64,000 nt of DNA from Agrypnia vestita (GCA_016648135.1 JADDOH010023187.1:186001-250000), one strand, 5' to 3'. Shown: positions 51,593 through 63,077, counted from the first letter of the stretch. Numbers and translations: made by a program. The notes: generated from the letters alone by a model not told the origin.

Positions 51593-52329
51593 GGTACAGA
51601 TACACATGCTTCTTTAGTGGCATGCTAATGAGCATGCCACTAATAAGCATGCCCTAACAACTGTACACACTTGCTCATTACTGGCATGCTTATTAGTGGC
51701 ATGCTCATAAATAAGCATGCCCAAAGCTAACAATCAAACACACATGCTTATTAGTGGCATGCTCTTGTCATAGAATAGAGACGCTCTTGTTCAAAATGGA
51801 AACTTTGCAAACTGAAATAGAAAATTCAAGTGAACCAATAAATCAAAAAAGTTTCCATCCGCACATTTTTGATTTTAGCTTGCCTATTAATAAAGTTTCG
51901 TAAACATTATTTCCCACTATATTATTTTTACACAACGGTGACCGAGTATTCCACAGACATTCGTGATTCCTATAATAAGTCACGAAAAGTAACGTTTTAT
52001 CATCTCCCCAACGCGCCATATTTGTTTCATCTGTCGCGGACTGAGAAGCTCGCATTGATAATACTAGCCGCGAAGCCCGCGAATGACATAAGCATGCTCA
52101 TAAATAAGCAAGTCTGTTCACACATGCACCAAAGATACCCCTTCTCTATGATGAATGACAGTGGCATGCTTATAAATCAACCGGCGGTTGATTTTTGAGC
52201 ATGCCACTAGGTGGCATGCTCATCTAGCGATGTGCGTACACACATGCCACTAATAAGCATGCCACTGTCAAAGTCGATACTGCGCATGCTCACGTGCCAC
52301 TAAATTAGCATGCGTATCAGACGCCTACC
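51593..52329 (-). mobile_element. GCATGC-rich MADF element, copy B
   Basis: Starts GGTACAGATACACATGC and ends GCATGCGTATCAGACGCC on the plus strand. Subterminal GCATGC palindromes are abundant (for example TGGCATGCTAATGAGCATGC near 51620 and several near 52140-52270). The MADF frame is on the minus strand. An extra short repeat, TCAACCGGCGGTTGATTTTTG, sits near 52178. Confidence 0.75.
51843..52055 (-). pseudogene. MADF-domain gene 5' part in element copy B
   Basis: The best preserved copy: MRASQSATDETNMARWGDDK, TLLFVTYYRNHECLWNTRSP, then LCKNNIVGNNVYETL without frameshift, matching MADF helices 1-3. It diverges after ETLLIGKLKSK and stops at 70 codons, where the others read ETLLKDMNDSN, so the 3' part is replaced or spliced differently. 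Confidence 0.65.
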
Positions 52330-52996
52330 TCTGTAAAATGTATTGTTACCGCCAATAAATTACAAGTCTACAACAAGATCTTTAATTGGAAGTAACCCAG
52401 CACAAAGAAGAACAAGAATCTCAGAATTTAAAACCTACGTCAAGGTTCATTAAATTGTTGGCTAGGATATATTTCATAACCCAATTGAAAATGAGTGTTT
52501 AATATTCAGAACACTCGGACGATTACAGCGCAGGAGTACAACCAAAAACCAATTATAGTTATTACCGGTTTCCACCATTTGCTTTTTTTCTCCCGCCATA
52601 ATTGAACTAATGGCGGATTTCCGGTTCGGGGCTCCTCCTGCCAACCCGTACGGCCAATCGGGGATACATTTTATCGGATTAGCCGGGACCAATTATTATT
52701 CAGAAAAAGGCAAAGAAGAAAGGGCATATTTTAAGCGACCCGTTAAAATATTTATTATTTATTTTTTAATGTACTCTGGCTTTACAGCTACGAAAACGAG
52801 CTTTTTAGAGCTCATATTTTTATGATTAAAATTCGCGTTTGTTTTATTTATAAATTTCACTGGAAAGAAAGAAATTTGACACTACAATTTTTCTTGTGTA
52901 AGAAAGAAGGTTTGTATTATTTTTAAATTTCAATGTTGTAATTGTAATCTTTTGCCTATTTGTGAATTTTCGGCATTATTTAATTGAGTTAACTCG
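52330..52996. other. No gene recognised
   Basis: 52590-52690 is GC-richer (GGCGGATTTCCGGTTCGGGG). No coding support. Confidence 0.4.
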
Positions 52997-53430
52997 AATT
53001 ACGTTGATTGAACCAGTGATAACATATGGATTGGAGACTGGCCCTTACAAAGAAAAGTGTAGAAAAGCTCAAATGTACGCAACGATCCATGGAGAGATCC
53101 ATGCTTGGAGTAAGCCTAAGAAATGACGAAATTATGCGCAGAACTAGAGTAGTGGATATCATGGATCGTGTAGCCAAGCTAAAATGGCAATGAGCAAGAC
53201 ACGTTGCAAGACAAGATGCTACAAGATGGCCTCACAGAGTTCTGAATTGGAGACCTTGGGAGAATAAAAGAGGCATCGGAAGACCTCAAAAGAGGTGGGC
53301 CGATGATATAGTCGCTGTGTGGGGAAAGAAATGGCTTCAATTAGCAAACAACAGGGAAGAATGGAAAGAGAAGGAAGAGACCTATATCCAGCAGTGGAAA
53401 GACGAAGGCTGATGAAGAAGAAGAAGAAGA
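52997..53430 (+). pseudogene. LINE C-terminal region with (GAA)n tail
   Basis: Frame-corrected pieces: PVITYGLETG, ERSMLGVSLRNDEIMRRTRV, VDIMDRVAKLKWQ, ARHVARQDATRWPHRVLNWR, KRGIGRPQKRWADDIVAVWG, KKWLQLANNREEWKEKEETY and IQQWKDEG-stop. This is the complete tail of an endonuclease/RT LINE, followed by (GAA)5 at 53413-53430. A 3' fragment of the same family lies reversed at 63078. Confidence 0.75.
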
Positions 53431-53744
53431 CGTAAAAGCAGGCCAAATGCATTATTGCTGTTGTGGGTGCGCAGCAATAAACATTGGCCGTGAAGCGACC
53501 TGCAAGAGGTAGTTAAGTATTATAAAATATCTGCAGACCAAAGTTGTTATGGATCCATCACTCAATGCCTTCACAAGTTGTCAGCAAATTTCCAAGTGTT
53601 GCTCCCTTCCATTCCAAGAAAATCCTCACCCGAAACTTCGGCTTGTTCGAGCATGATATTAGTCTTATGCCTTTCAGATACAAACACAGACTGCCCCGAA
53701 TTGTATTGCGATCTATCCACCGAACTAAGATATAGACCAGCAGT
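53431..53744. other. No gene recognised
   Basis: Overlapping short frames on both strands without motifs. Confidence 0.4.
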
Positions 53745-54055
53745 TCTTGCCTTGATCGAATCGAAAATGTTCAAGTAAACATGACCTAATATTAATAGTT
53801 ATGGATATGTGCGACATCAAAATTTGCATTTTTTTTTCAATATTTCTGACTTTTCTTGTAAAAAGTTGTACTTTCATTACAGTAACTTATATCGAATATG
53901 AAAAATTTATTCCCTTTAATATAATTCAAATAAAATAATAAAAACCAATTCGATTATTAGGTCATGAGTGCATGAACATTTTCGACTCATAATGAAGGCA
54001 GGAATATAGTCCTACGAGGTTATTAATGTTTTCCAAATAACCCTGTATTTTTTTC
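53745..54055 (+). mobile_element. Fold-back MITE, copy 3
   Basis: GAATCGAAAATGTTCAAG, ATGTGCGACATCAAAATTTG, CAATATTTCTGAC and ACAGTAACTTATATCG match the left arm of copy 1. It ends TTAATGTTTTCCAAATAACC CTGTA, the same terminus as copy 2. Confidence 0.65.
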
Positions 54056-54080
54056 CCATAGATGTTTGGCATACAAATAG

Positions 54081-54860
54081 TTTACTTACTTACTTACCAT
54101 CACGCGATAGAGCGCCACACTCTTCTGTCCTGACATACAACTCTCGCCTCATCCACATTCATTCATTCAAGCTCGCCGGTAACAATCGGCTTCAACAGAA
54201 GATTCTAACGGGACCATCTTCCAGTATCAGTTTAATCTGGTCGTGCCACATCTTCCGCGATCGCCCTCCCTTTCTGGCGCCATCAACTCTTGTATTATAC
54301 ATCTTTCTTACCATTCTTTCCTCATTCATTCGCTCAACATGCCCAAACCACCTGAGCGACCCTTTTTTAATTCTATTAATTATGCTGAGATCAGCTTTAC
54401 ATTCATTGCTAATATCTTCATTCTTTACTCTATCATAAATGGATTTGCACACATACGTCTAAGGGATCTCATCTCAGAATACCAGAATTACATTATGTAC
54501 CGCTAGTTTTGCCTCGGTAGACATATTTCTTTTGGAAACTATTGCGTTCAAAGCACCTTTCACCCTATTCCCCGCTGTCACTCTCCTCTCTACATCTTTC
54601 TCAACATTCTCTCTTCTGTCGAACATACTTCCCAAGTACACAAATTCATCTACATGTTTTTTTTTTAATCTTAGTTGAAATAATTTTTAAAAAATCAACG
54701 TAAACATATTTACAATTCGTTCAGCACGACGGAAAATTCCCCAGCTAAAATTTTATGAAAAATTGATCAATATTTAAAGCCCGCCTTTCCAAAAGTCTTT
54801 TTTCGTTTCTCTTCTGCCAGCTCCAGGCTTCACTTCCATACATCAGTAATAGTTTTGTCT
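54081..54860 (-). pseudogene. RTE LINE 3' half, rearranged
   Basis: Minus strand from 54665: DEFVYLGSMFDRRENVEKDV, AGNRVKGALNAIVSKRN, EAKLAVHN, then YDRVKNEDISNECKADLSII, RWFGHVERMNEERMVRKMYN and GGRSRKMWHDQ. It ends with a (TAAG)n tail at 54081-54097 (complement). The LLMYGSEAWSWQKRNEKR segment, which belongs between EAKLAVHN and YDRVKNE, is found instead upstream at 54790-54860, so the copy is rearranged or two fragments are adjacent. Confidence 0.8.
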
Positions 54861-54861
54861 C

Positions 54862-55325
54862 TGTAATTTATCTTCAAAACATACGAGGCTTCTATAATTA
54901 CTCCCTTTCTTTTAACTCGTAGCGTCTGTTTGCTTGCTTGTCTGTCGAAAAAACTTTGGATCGATTTTAAACCCTTTTCCCGTGATCCAATCGAGCTAAA
55001 ACTTTGCAGACAGACTCGCGGCGACGATAAAAGTGATCTAAGAAATTTTCGTTTAAAAAAATTAAGAATTATAGTAAAATTATGGTTTTTCGAATTTTTT
55101 TATTACTCGTTTTCGTACCGTCGCCCTACTCGAGCCCAACGCGCAGGTTAAGCACCAAACGTGTTTCCACTAGTAAATGAGAAAGGGAGTATAATAAAAA
55201 CTTTGTTTTTATGGGTTATTTTTTTTATCTTCTAAACATACGAAGCTTCTATAATTTATCTTCTAAACATACTAGGCTTCTATAATTTATTTTCTAAACA
55301 TACAAGGCTTCTATAATTTATCTTT
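54862..55325 (+). repeat. Minisatellite (about 32-bp unit) split by an ACTCCC insertion
   Basis: Units of the form ATCTTCTAAACATAC(G/T)AGGC followed by TTCTATAATTT occur at 54868-54899 and three more times at 55227-55325. The ACTCCC repeat copy sits between them. Confidence 0.8.
54900..55226 (+). repeat. ACTCCC family repeat, copy 6
   Basis: Starts ACTCCCTTTCTTTTAACTCG after TTCTATAATT and ends TTATGGGTTATTTTTTT before ATCTTCTAAACATAC. Because it interrupts a tandem array, its boundaries are fixed to within a few bases. Confidence 0.8.
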
Positions 55326-55968
55326 ATTGATGATTATCATCTGTGGAAAAAATACAGTAATTGTGTTCTTGTAATCTTAAATGTTCGTGCAATAAATACA
55401 GTTCAAATATTACTTTTGGAGATTGGCAGCGAACAGGATTTATTAAGCCGACATTTGGTGAGAAATTACGTCATATTGACTTTATAATTTATGTAATCCT
55501 CTGGGAACAGATTCATTAGGGCCAGTGTACACGGTGGCCGAACATCTGTAGAGTGTGCCCCCCCCCCCCCCACCCCTCACGTAGACCGCGGTGCACACTT
55601 TATTGTTTTCTCCCCGGTTGCTTTTCTGACCGAATTTCCCCAAATATTATGTCCCATAAATTACAACGGCCTCGGAATAATCCATACATAAGCACTTGGA
55701 CGCTTTATGGAGTGGCTGGCCGGAATTACCATGTTTTTGATGAGAAAATAACACACCAAGATTTATCCGATATTAAATTTTAACGAATTCTCCGAGATTG
55801 CGAAATTAATCACAAATTCGCGTTCTCGAAATAAGTTGCGCGTTGTAAGGACGATTTTGAAAATACGTTTTACAATTCACACAAATTCAAAATCACCCAG
55901 TTCAAATCCTTAAAAGAATTGTATGTATTTCGCTCATGTATGAATGCAAGTATGATTTTTGGCTTTAT
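55326..55968. other. No gene recognised; poly-C run
   Basis: A run of 14 C at 55558-55571. No coding support. Confidence 0.5.
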
Positions 55969-56590
55969 AGATACACATGCTTATTACTGGCATGCTTAAA
56001 ACTAGCATGCCCTGACAACTGTACACACTTGCTCATTATTACCATGCTTATTTTAAGCATGCACATAAATAAGCATGCTAAAAGCTTACAATCAAACACA
56101 CATGCTTATGAGTGGCATGCTGTTGTCATAGAATAGAGAGGAAATCTAGTTCAAAATTGAAACTTTGCAAACTGAAATAGAAAATTCACGTGAAGCAATA
56201 AATTAAAATATTTTTGATTTTAGTTATTATAATTTTTATTGTAAGATTAGAATCATTCATGTTTTTTGATAAAGTTTCATAAACATTATTTCTTGCTGTA
56301 TTATTTTCAGACACTGGTGATTCCTATAATAAGTCACGAAAAGTAATGTTTTATCATCTCCCTGACGCGCCGTATTTGTTTCATCTGTCGCGGACTGAGA
56401 AGATCGCATTGATAATCGATACTAGCCGCGAATGACATAAGCATGCTCATAATAAGCAAGTCTGTTCACACATGCTCAAAAGATACCCCTTCTAATGGCA
56501 TTAGCATGCTTATTACTAGCAATGTGCGTACACACATGCCACTAATAAGCAAGGGCTAAAGAAGGTCAATACTGCGCATGCTCACGTGCC
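55969..56590 (-). mobile_element. GCATGC-rich MADF element, copy C
   Basis: Left end AGATACACATGCTTATTACT, right end GCATGCTCACGTGCC, with the same GCATGC-containing subterminal blocks. It is shorter than copies A and B because of an internal deletion. Confidence 0.75.
56250..56409 (-). pseudogene. MADF-domain gene 5' part in element copy C
   Basis: Start codon at 56409: MRSSQSATDETNTARQGDDK then TLLFVTYYRNHQCL, followed by a deletion of the NTRSPLCKNN region relative to copy B. Confidence 0.6.
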
Positions 56591-57529
56591 AAGTACGCAG
56601 TACAAGTAAAGTGCGCAGTACAACTCCGACAATAGCCTATAAAATACAATAGACAAAACATAAAAAACATGAAAAAAAAAACTTATTTTAACCTTACCTA
56701 CATTTCATTAACACTGGTGGAAATTATGTAAAAAGTTTATCTTCAGTAATGAAACACATTAAAGAAAATACTTGGTTGAAGAACGTCAAATTTCAACGAG
56801 AGAACCGAAGTTGTTTTTTTATTTGTCAATATTTAAGCTCTTAAATTCTAATATGAACGAGATGAAATTATAGCAATTTTATGTCCGTTATATTCACAAA
56901 GCATTACGTGTAGCTATTATTCACTTTTCAGCTTTGGAATATATAAAAATTAATGTCCTCATATGCTTTCTATTACGTATTATTGTCGATACGCAGTTCT
57001 GTTTTCGACGTGTTTTACTTATTTATACAAAGTCCAATTTTACCAGTTTTTTGAACAGACACCATTTAGACACAAAAACGCTAATTACCAAGTCATTCAG
57101 TCAAATTTAGTTTTTAGATATTTTTTATTTTTATTTTATTTTGGGAACCATACAGTACAATGTGATAATATTATATAATATCGAAAAAATATTTATTTAG
57201 TATGACCAGTGAAGTTTCCTCGGAGCTGGTAAAAAAAAAAATAGAAAAAAAATGATATAGAATATGTTATGAATGTTTAATTATGATAATGCATAAAAAG
57301 GGAAAGGTGGGAAGAGGAAGGGAATGGGACTCAATTAAAGATGTATTAAATTTATTTCAATAATCATAAATGAGGTTACGAAGTTTAATTTTAAATAGAA
57401 GCAAATTGTCGATAAAAATGTCTACGTTATTGGTAGAATTTAACAGATTGTATTTTGAAGTGGAACGAGTTACAAAATTATTATATCATTATTGTGGTGT
57501 GGTGGAAAGTTCTGCCAAAATATGGATCT
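56591..57529. other. No gene recognised
   Basis: A+T-rich with poly-A stretches near 57230. No coding support. Confidence 0.45.
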
Positions 57530-58275
57530 CATATTAAACCAGCAGAAAAAATTCTGCCAAAAACATGGGTCTCATAGTTAACCAGCAGAAGACCAAATAC
57601 ATGGCCGTAGGATGCACCCAATCCCAACTCTCTCGTGTGGAAGTCAAAATTTTAAAACGGTACCAAGATTTACATACCTAGGATACCTGATAACAAGCAA
57701 CAATAACACTACAGAGGAGATCCAGAAGCGCATAGTGAGCGCAAATCGCTGTTTTTACCGCCAACAAAAGCAGATAAAATCCAGACTGCTGTCCAGAAAC
57801 ACCAAAATATTAGTGTACAAAACGCTTATTAGGCCAGTGCTCACGTACGCAGCTGAGACGTGGGTACTAACTAAGAGGAATAACGTTTTTGAAAGGAAAA
57901 TTTTGATGCGTATCTTCGGACCGGTACTAGAAAATGGCTTTGGCGTAGACGTTACAACAATGAGCTCTATATTATCTATTTAAGGAGTCAAACGTCACAA
58001 AATTTATAAAACTGGGAAGACTTCGGTGGCTGGGTCATGTGCGAGCATCAAGCACCAAAGTCCCTGCTGAACTCAAGGCCAATAGGGCGAAGGAGCTTAG
58101 GAAGACCGAAACTAAGATGGAGTGACAACGTCCTCAAAGACATCTCTGCCTTAGAGCTTCGGAACTGGAGAGAGCTGGCACTAGACCGAGATGAGTGGAG
58201 AATGATTATTGTGGAGGCCAAGACCCACCAAGGTCGTAGTGCCAAGAGTGATGATTGTGGTGTGGTGAGCACGAT
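57530..58275 (+). pseudogene. LINE reverse transcriptase C-terminal region
   Basis: Begins with LIVNQQKTKYMAVGCTQSQL, a palm-proximal LxxNxxKTxxM motif, then in another frame RFTYLGYLITSNNNTTEEIQ, KRIVSANRCFYRQQKQIKS, NTKILVYKTLIRPVLTYAAE, TWVLTKRNNVFERKILMRIF. After a stop come KLGRLRWLGHVRASS and GRRSLGRPKLRWSDNVLKDI with WRMIIVEAKTHQG. This is the usual order for an RTE-related LINE. A short duplication (AAATTCTGCC / AAAACATGGGTCTCAT) lies at its 5' edge. Related fragments at 14631 and 29800. Confidence 0.8.
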
Positions 58276-58814
58276 TCCGAGTAACTATCCGTGTGCCACT
58301 GCACATGTTAGCTCACGTTCTCTGCGCAACCCTCGCTTCACTCTTTTTCTTCCCAACAGCTACATTTGTTATTAACTTCGTTTCTATCGAGTTAATTTAA
58401 ATCAGTTTATTTCGACCAACCTTTGTTATAATATAACTTTAATAAATTCGGTGTTAATCGTAAGTTCGCGTTAGGTTGGGTCAGGCGTTTGGCGTAGGTT
58501 CAATTTATATGAGGGTAGAGCAGGCTTTGTAGCCAGATTTACATCCCACATACTCTTACCTTTCTGATGTTATCATTAGGCTCAGAGGTTAGGCTCTAGC
58601 TTTCTAAATATCGGCTGTCTCAGCTGAATATGCTCTCTTGACTCCATAGATTCAATTAATGAATTTATAAAAATTATTACATGTTTGAAGTTTAAGGTGC
58701 ACGCGCTATGGTTTATTATTACAAGCCACCGGCACCTACTGCTGACCAATGAGAGGAGATCGAGGTGATGGCGTGGATTTATTGAAATAAGACATTCGTA
58801 CTTACCGTTACATA
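58276..58814. other. No gene recognised
   Basis: LINE 3' UTR may continue to about 58500. Nothing else recognised. Confidence 0.4.
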
Positions 58815-59328
58815 ATGTTATTCTGGTACCAACACTGATGTATGGAGGCGAAGCCTGGAGCTGGCAGAAGAGGAACGAAAGTAGATTGAATGCAGTAGAG
58901 ATGAGATCCCTCAGACGTATGTGGGGCAAATCAATTTATGATATAGCTTTATATACAGAGTGCAGATATAAGGAACGAATGTAAAGCTGATCTGAGCCTA
59001 ATTAACAAAATTAAAAAAGGGTCACTCATTCAATAATTGGGCTTATTGAGCGAATGAATGAGGAAAGATTGGTAAGAAAAATATATAATGTGTTGATGGC
59101 GCTAGAGAGGGCGACCGCGGAAGACGTGGCGCGACCAGATTAACCAGATACTGGAAGATGGTTCCGTTAGAAGCCTCAACAACCGGCGTGCTTGCATGCA
59201 AAGATGTATGAATGTGGATGAGGCGAGAGTTGTATGTCAGGACAGAAGAGTGTGGCGCTCTATCCTCTCTGCCTACCCCCACGGGGAAACGGCGTGATGG
59301 TAAGTAAGTAAGTAAGAAAGTAAGTACT
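58815..59328 (+). pseudogene. RTE LINE 3' end with (TAAG)n tail
   Basis: Reads VLVPTLMYGGEAWSWQKRNE, SRLNAVEMRSLRRMWGKSIY, then frame-shifted ERMNEERLVRKIYN and REGDRGRRGATR-like GRPRKTW sequence, ending QDRRVWRSILSAYPHGETA and stop. It is followed by (TAAG)n at 59301-59326. Same family as the element at 16483. Confidence 0.8.
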
Positions 59329-59454
59329 TACCGTTTAATTGCATAAGATTATTTCACATTGAGATTCTATTTAATATATTTCATGACTACTTTTTATTAT
59401 TATATTTATTTATACAGTAAATATATAATAACGTTTTTTAATAATAAATTGATT

Positions 59455-59745
59455 CTATGTTACAACATTTTAAACAAATTATACTCCCCATAATATGAGT
59501 CAAAGCTCGAGCTTATGGGAGGAGTATTTACAAGTCAAATTAAAGTACAAAAGCAGAAACCATTTAGAAGTAGTAATTTTTATTATATAGAAACCATTTG
59601 AGGCATGTGGGTAATGTTACAATACACGTTGTTCAAAATCAAGGATTTGACTTCTTTCTTAAACTGTTCGTATTTTGGAATGTTTCTAACTTGAAATTTG
59701 TTTTGCGACAACAATGTATTGTACCATTTAACAGACATGATGACA
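59455..59745 (-). mobile_element. LINE 3' end, second copy of the 6884 family
   Basis: Minus strand reads SVKWYNTLLSQNKFQVRNIP then KYEQFKKEVKSLI, followed by the same 3' UTR (TACTCCTCCCATAAGCTCG, GGGGAGTATAAT). Confidence 0.75.
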
Positions 59746-60815
59746 GATTTTGAAATAACATTCTACATTATTTCAGTAATAAACTACTTTTTACGCAAAT
59801 AATTGCTTTTACATCTACATATTTTTAATTTCGCGCAAAAACGCCCGCAGCTGTCATTTCGTCGACGTGACGTCAAGCTTCGGTAAACATTGCATTGTAT
59901 CTATGGCAACGGTTCAAAGACACGGTTATGGGTACTGAGGCGTGACGTCATTCGCTCTGACCGGTGTTTCAGTTAAAATGGCTGTAAATCTTATTAATCT
60001 CAATGTGCACATTAAAACTGGATCATTTTTTAGAATCCTTTCAAAATATTTTCTTCTCTAAAAGCACTTATTCTTTAATTCTTTAGTACTATCATCATGC
60101 CTATTCCCAAGTAGGTATGTGTATTGATTTTGTGCCATGGTGGTTCATGACGATATAATCTAACAGTCAATAATCGACACAAGTTAAGTTACACAGAAAG
60201 AACAGACACAAAACGTGTGCACTCGTCGAAGCAAGTGAGCGATATTGGACTTTCGGCTTTGGCAACTCAAAGTTGCCATTAATGACCTTCTGAATACATA
60301 CACAATACTTTTACTTTGGCATGCTAGTGCAATCTTACTTGCCATCCCTAATTTCTGCTACCCTGATACGCTGCAGCGTAGTGTTGTCAATCTTTTTACT
60401 AAAGCGGCATTCTTCACCCTGTGCCAAATTCCTGAAATAATTAGTTATGAAGCTCCCTATAAACAAAATGCAACGAACATGCTTTGTCAATGGCGATTGT
60501 CAAAGTTTTCGCTTCAGCCAGTGATGCGCACGACTTCGGTGAGCTTTGTTTTTAGTGGCAATTCAGCGGTAGAGTATGGACAAGTTGGATGTAAAAAAAT
60601 AAGATTATTTTGCTCAGCCAGTTTTCTGATCGATTGTCGCGCTAAATACAAAACACATTCAGACGAGCTACATAACAATAATCATTTGCGCTCAGAAGTT
60701 GCAAAAGTCTTGATTTGAAGATGAAATGGTTGCCATTTTATCCTATACCACGATCTTTCCGCCGAGTTTCTCAAAACCTCTCTCTCGAACCTCTCTTTTG
60801 ACGCCAGTTGTAACG
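59746..60815. other. No gene confirmed
   Basis: 59850-59980 is richer in CpG and holds GTGACGTCA twice and CTATGGCAACGG, resembling CRE and RFX half-sites. A 157-codon plus-strand frame at 60245-60718 is the longest in this part but has no recognisable domain and no splice or promoter support, so it is not called. Confidence 0.35.
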
Positions 60816-61325
60816 TGTCGTGGCTAGAATGATTAATAAAATATTCAATGCACAAATTCGCTTAAAATGAATTAAACTTAACGCTATTATTTTAATTACA
60901 ATTTTTCGCAATATATTACTCGTAAATAAATATTCTATTGTCACTGGGTAACACATCACATATGTAGCATTCACTAGAGCATACCATTCAGTTCTCGCTT
61001 CCAGTATTTACTGCAGATTCTTTTCTCCAATTAGGTACTTCGCTCGATTACTCGCTTTATTTATTGCTCCAACTGGCCACCCCGGCTGATCCTTCACACT
61101 GAATCCACCTGTCAAACACGACTCCAAGAACTTTCCCGCCACGGCCGGTGTCATATTTATATCCGAATGCTGCTACTCCGTAGTTTCTAGATTTTTCTAG
61201 TGTGTAGGAGAAGGTTCTCGCTGCTTCTAGGCTTTTTAGGCGTTTCTGGACATTTGTAGACATTTTCAGAAGGTTGTAGTTCACCCTAGATTATTACAGG
61301 CCGTTTTCGATGTTTCGATAGTGTT
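60816..61325 (-). mobile_element. LTR-like dispersed repeat, copy 3
   Basis: Plus strand starts TGTCGTGGCTAGAATG like copy 2. On the minus strand TATAAATATGACACC (TATA-like) is followed by GTGTTTGACAGG, AATAAATAAAGCG and GTGTTACCCAGTGACAAT in the order expected of an LTR promoter and polyA signal. Confidence 0.45.
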
Positions 61326-61956
61326 TAGGAATTATTCGGACAGTGCACAAATTCTTTTTAGGGTGCCATTCCAAGACAGTACTTTACACCGTGAAAACAA
61401 GCGAATGTGACTGTAGGCAAATAGGGCTGAGGTGATTTCCCAGTAAATAAGAAAGAGGAAAGAAAAGGAGGAAGTTCTATCACTCAGAACCCCCTGCTCG
61501 CCGAATGTACGCGCACAACTTGTAGAAGTATGTGCGATTTGAGAATAGGGCTCCTCAGCCACGCTCTGACATACAATCTTTAAAACACGTCACCCTCGTA
61601 ACGAAGGACCGCTAAAGAATAAAATATTATTACGCACTTAAATAAAGTAAGAGGACACACGCGGCACACAATTTTAAAAACACTGCTGTAGCAAGATATG
61701 AAATATGCATGTCAGAGAAGGCTATTACCTATTTACAAACACGAATGCATTTGTCTTTATAATGCAGCCCCTGTCATGTGACGTGAGTGGGTGGAGCGGG
61801 GGTAGCTAGCATATGCATCCCTCCCCCTCCCTCTTAAGACGACAGCTATCAGCTTCCATATTCGAAGCGAGATCGCTCAGATAAAATGGTAACATTATTG
61901 AGAATACATCTCCACCGAGATTTCACGCAAACATTTGTAAAATAATAAAATAATTT
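61326..61956. other. No gene recognised
   Basis: No supported frame or repeat. Confidence 0.45.
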
Positions 61957-62626
61957 TAAAAAAGTAACCCATAAAAACCAAGTTTTTACTATACTCTCTT
62001 TCTTTGTAAAATATAACAATAATTAAAGACGAGTTAAAACATATAACATAACACTAAGCTTACAGAAATTTAATATATTTGTAAAATGTCACATGTCTTG
62101 AGATGTCAAGATTTTGATAGATTCAATTATCATCAATATCGTACCTTATTAATTTCCAGCGTCAAATGATTTAGTCAGAATCAGATTTGAGTAACGTAGA
62201 ATTCTTCAAAACTAACTAGACATCTAAAAGAAATAAATTATTATTTGATTTTTTCCCAAAAAACCCAATTTTGCTGTCATCTGTGAACCAATTGGTTTGT
62301 AAATTTTCGAAATTCGTAGTGATGTACCTATTATACCGACGGAGTAATTCAAATTTAGAAAATATTCCGCGACGTTATCGGGCCGCCGTAATCAAACTTT
62401 TCTAATGATTCCAATTTAAAAAAAACAATAAAATTTCTAAAAATCCGAAATTATACTATAATTATTAAAAAAAAAAACGAAAATTTGATAGATCTTCTTG
62501 ATCGTTGCCACGAGTCTGCTTGCCAAGTTTCAGCTCGATTGGATCACGGGAAAAGGGTCAAAAATCGATCCAAAGTTTTTGTTGACGGCAAGCAAGCAGA
62601 CGCCACGAGTTAATATAAAGGGAGTA
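61957..62626 (-). repeat. ACTCCC family repeat, copy 7, split
   Basis: The reversed right end (AAAAAAGTAACCCATAAAAA) is at 61957-62000, and the rest of the family, ending AATATAAAGGGAGT, is at 62415-62626. About 410 bases of unrelated A+T-rich sequence separate them, presumably a later insertion or a rearrangement. Confidence 0.65.
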
Positions 62627-63077
62627 AAAATATACAATTCTTCCCTTAATACACGACCAAACACCTATTTAGATGTGTATAGGTATTTTCAATCGCTTTG
62701 CTCATTATTTGGTGGATTTACGTCTAACTTGACTTTCCTCTCTGTCTTTCAATATTCGTCTTCAATAAATTCACGAGTATACGAAATTATACTTAAAAAT
62801 ATGCTCTGTCGTTTGACCCTTCGATTTTCAAAGATTTATATTATGGGCATATATTCTTGTCTTCCGCTCAGAACCTCTTATATGTAACTAGTTCAGCATA
62901 TTACGTCCATCCTTCGATAGCACAAATAACAAATAGCATTATATAAAAACTTCAGTTCTATACATACAATTAAGGCTGTATATACAGCTCTTGTTTGTAT
63001 CAATTTAGAATATAATTCCACTCTATCATCGCCCTTCTATAAATTTCATTCAACATAGACCACATACATATTTAAAA
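62627..63077. other. No gene recognised
   Basis: No supported frame or repeat. Confidence 0.45.

Noticed and set aside
59860..59980. CRE and RFX-like sites as a promoter
   Set aside because: Short motifs occur by chance and no supported gene follows.
60245..60718. 157-codon plus-strand open frame
   Set aside because: Longest unassigned frame on the right, but no domain, repeat or splice evidence. Kept only as a note in the noncoding entry.
62498..62887. 129-codon plus-strand frame
   Set aside because: Its first third is antisense ACTCCC repeat and the remainder has no motif; the same translation arises from other repeat copies.
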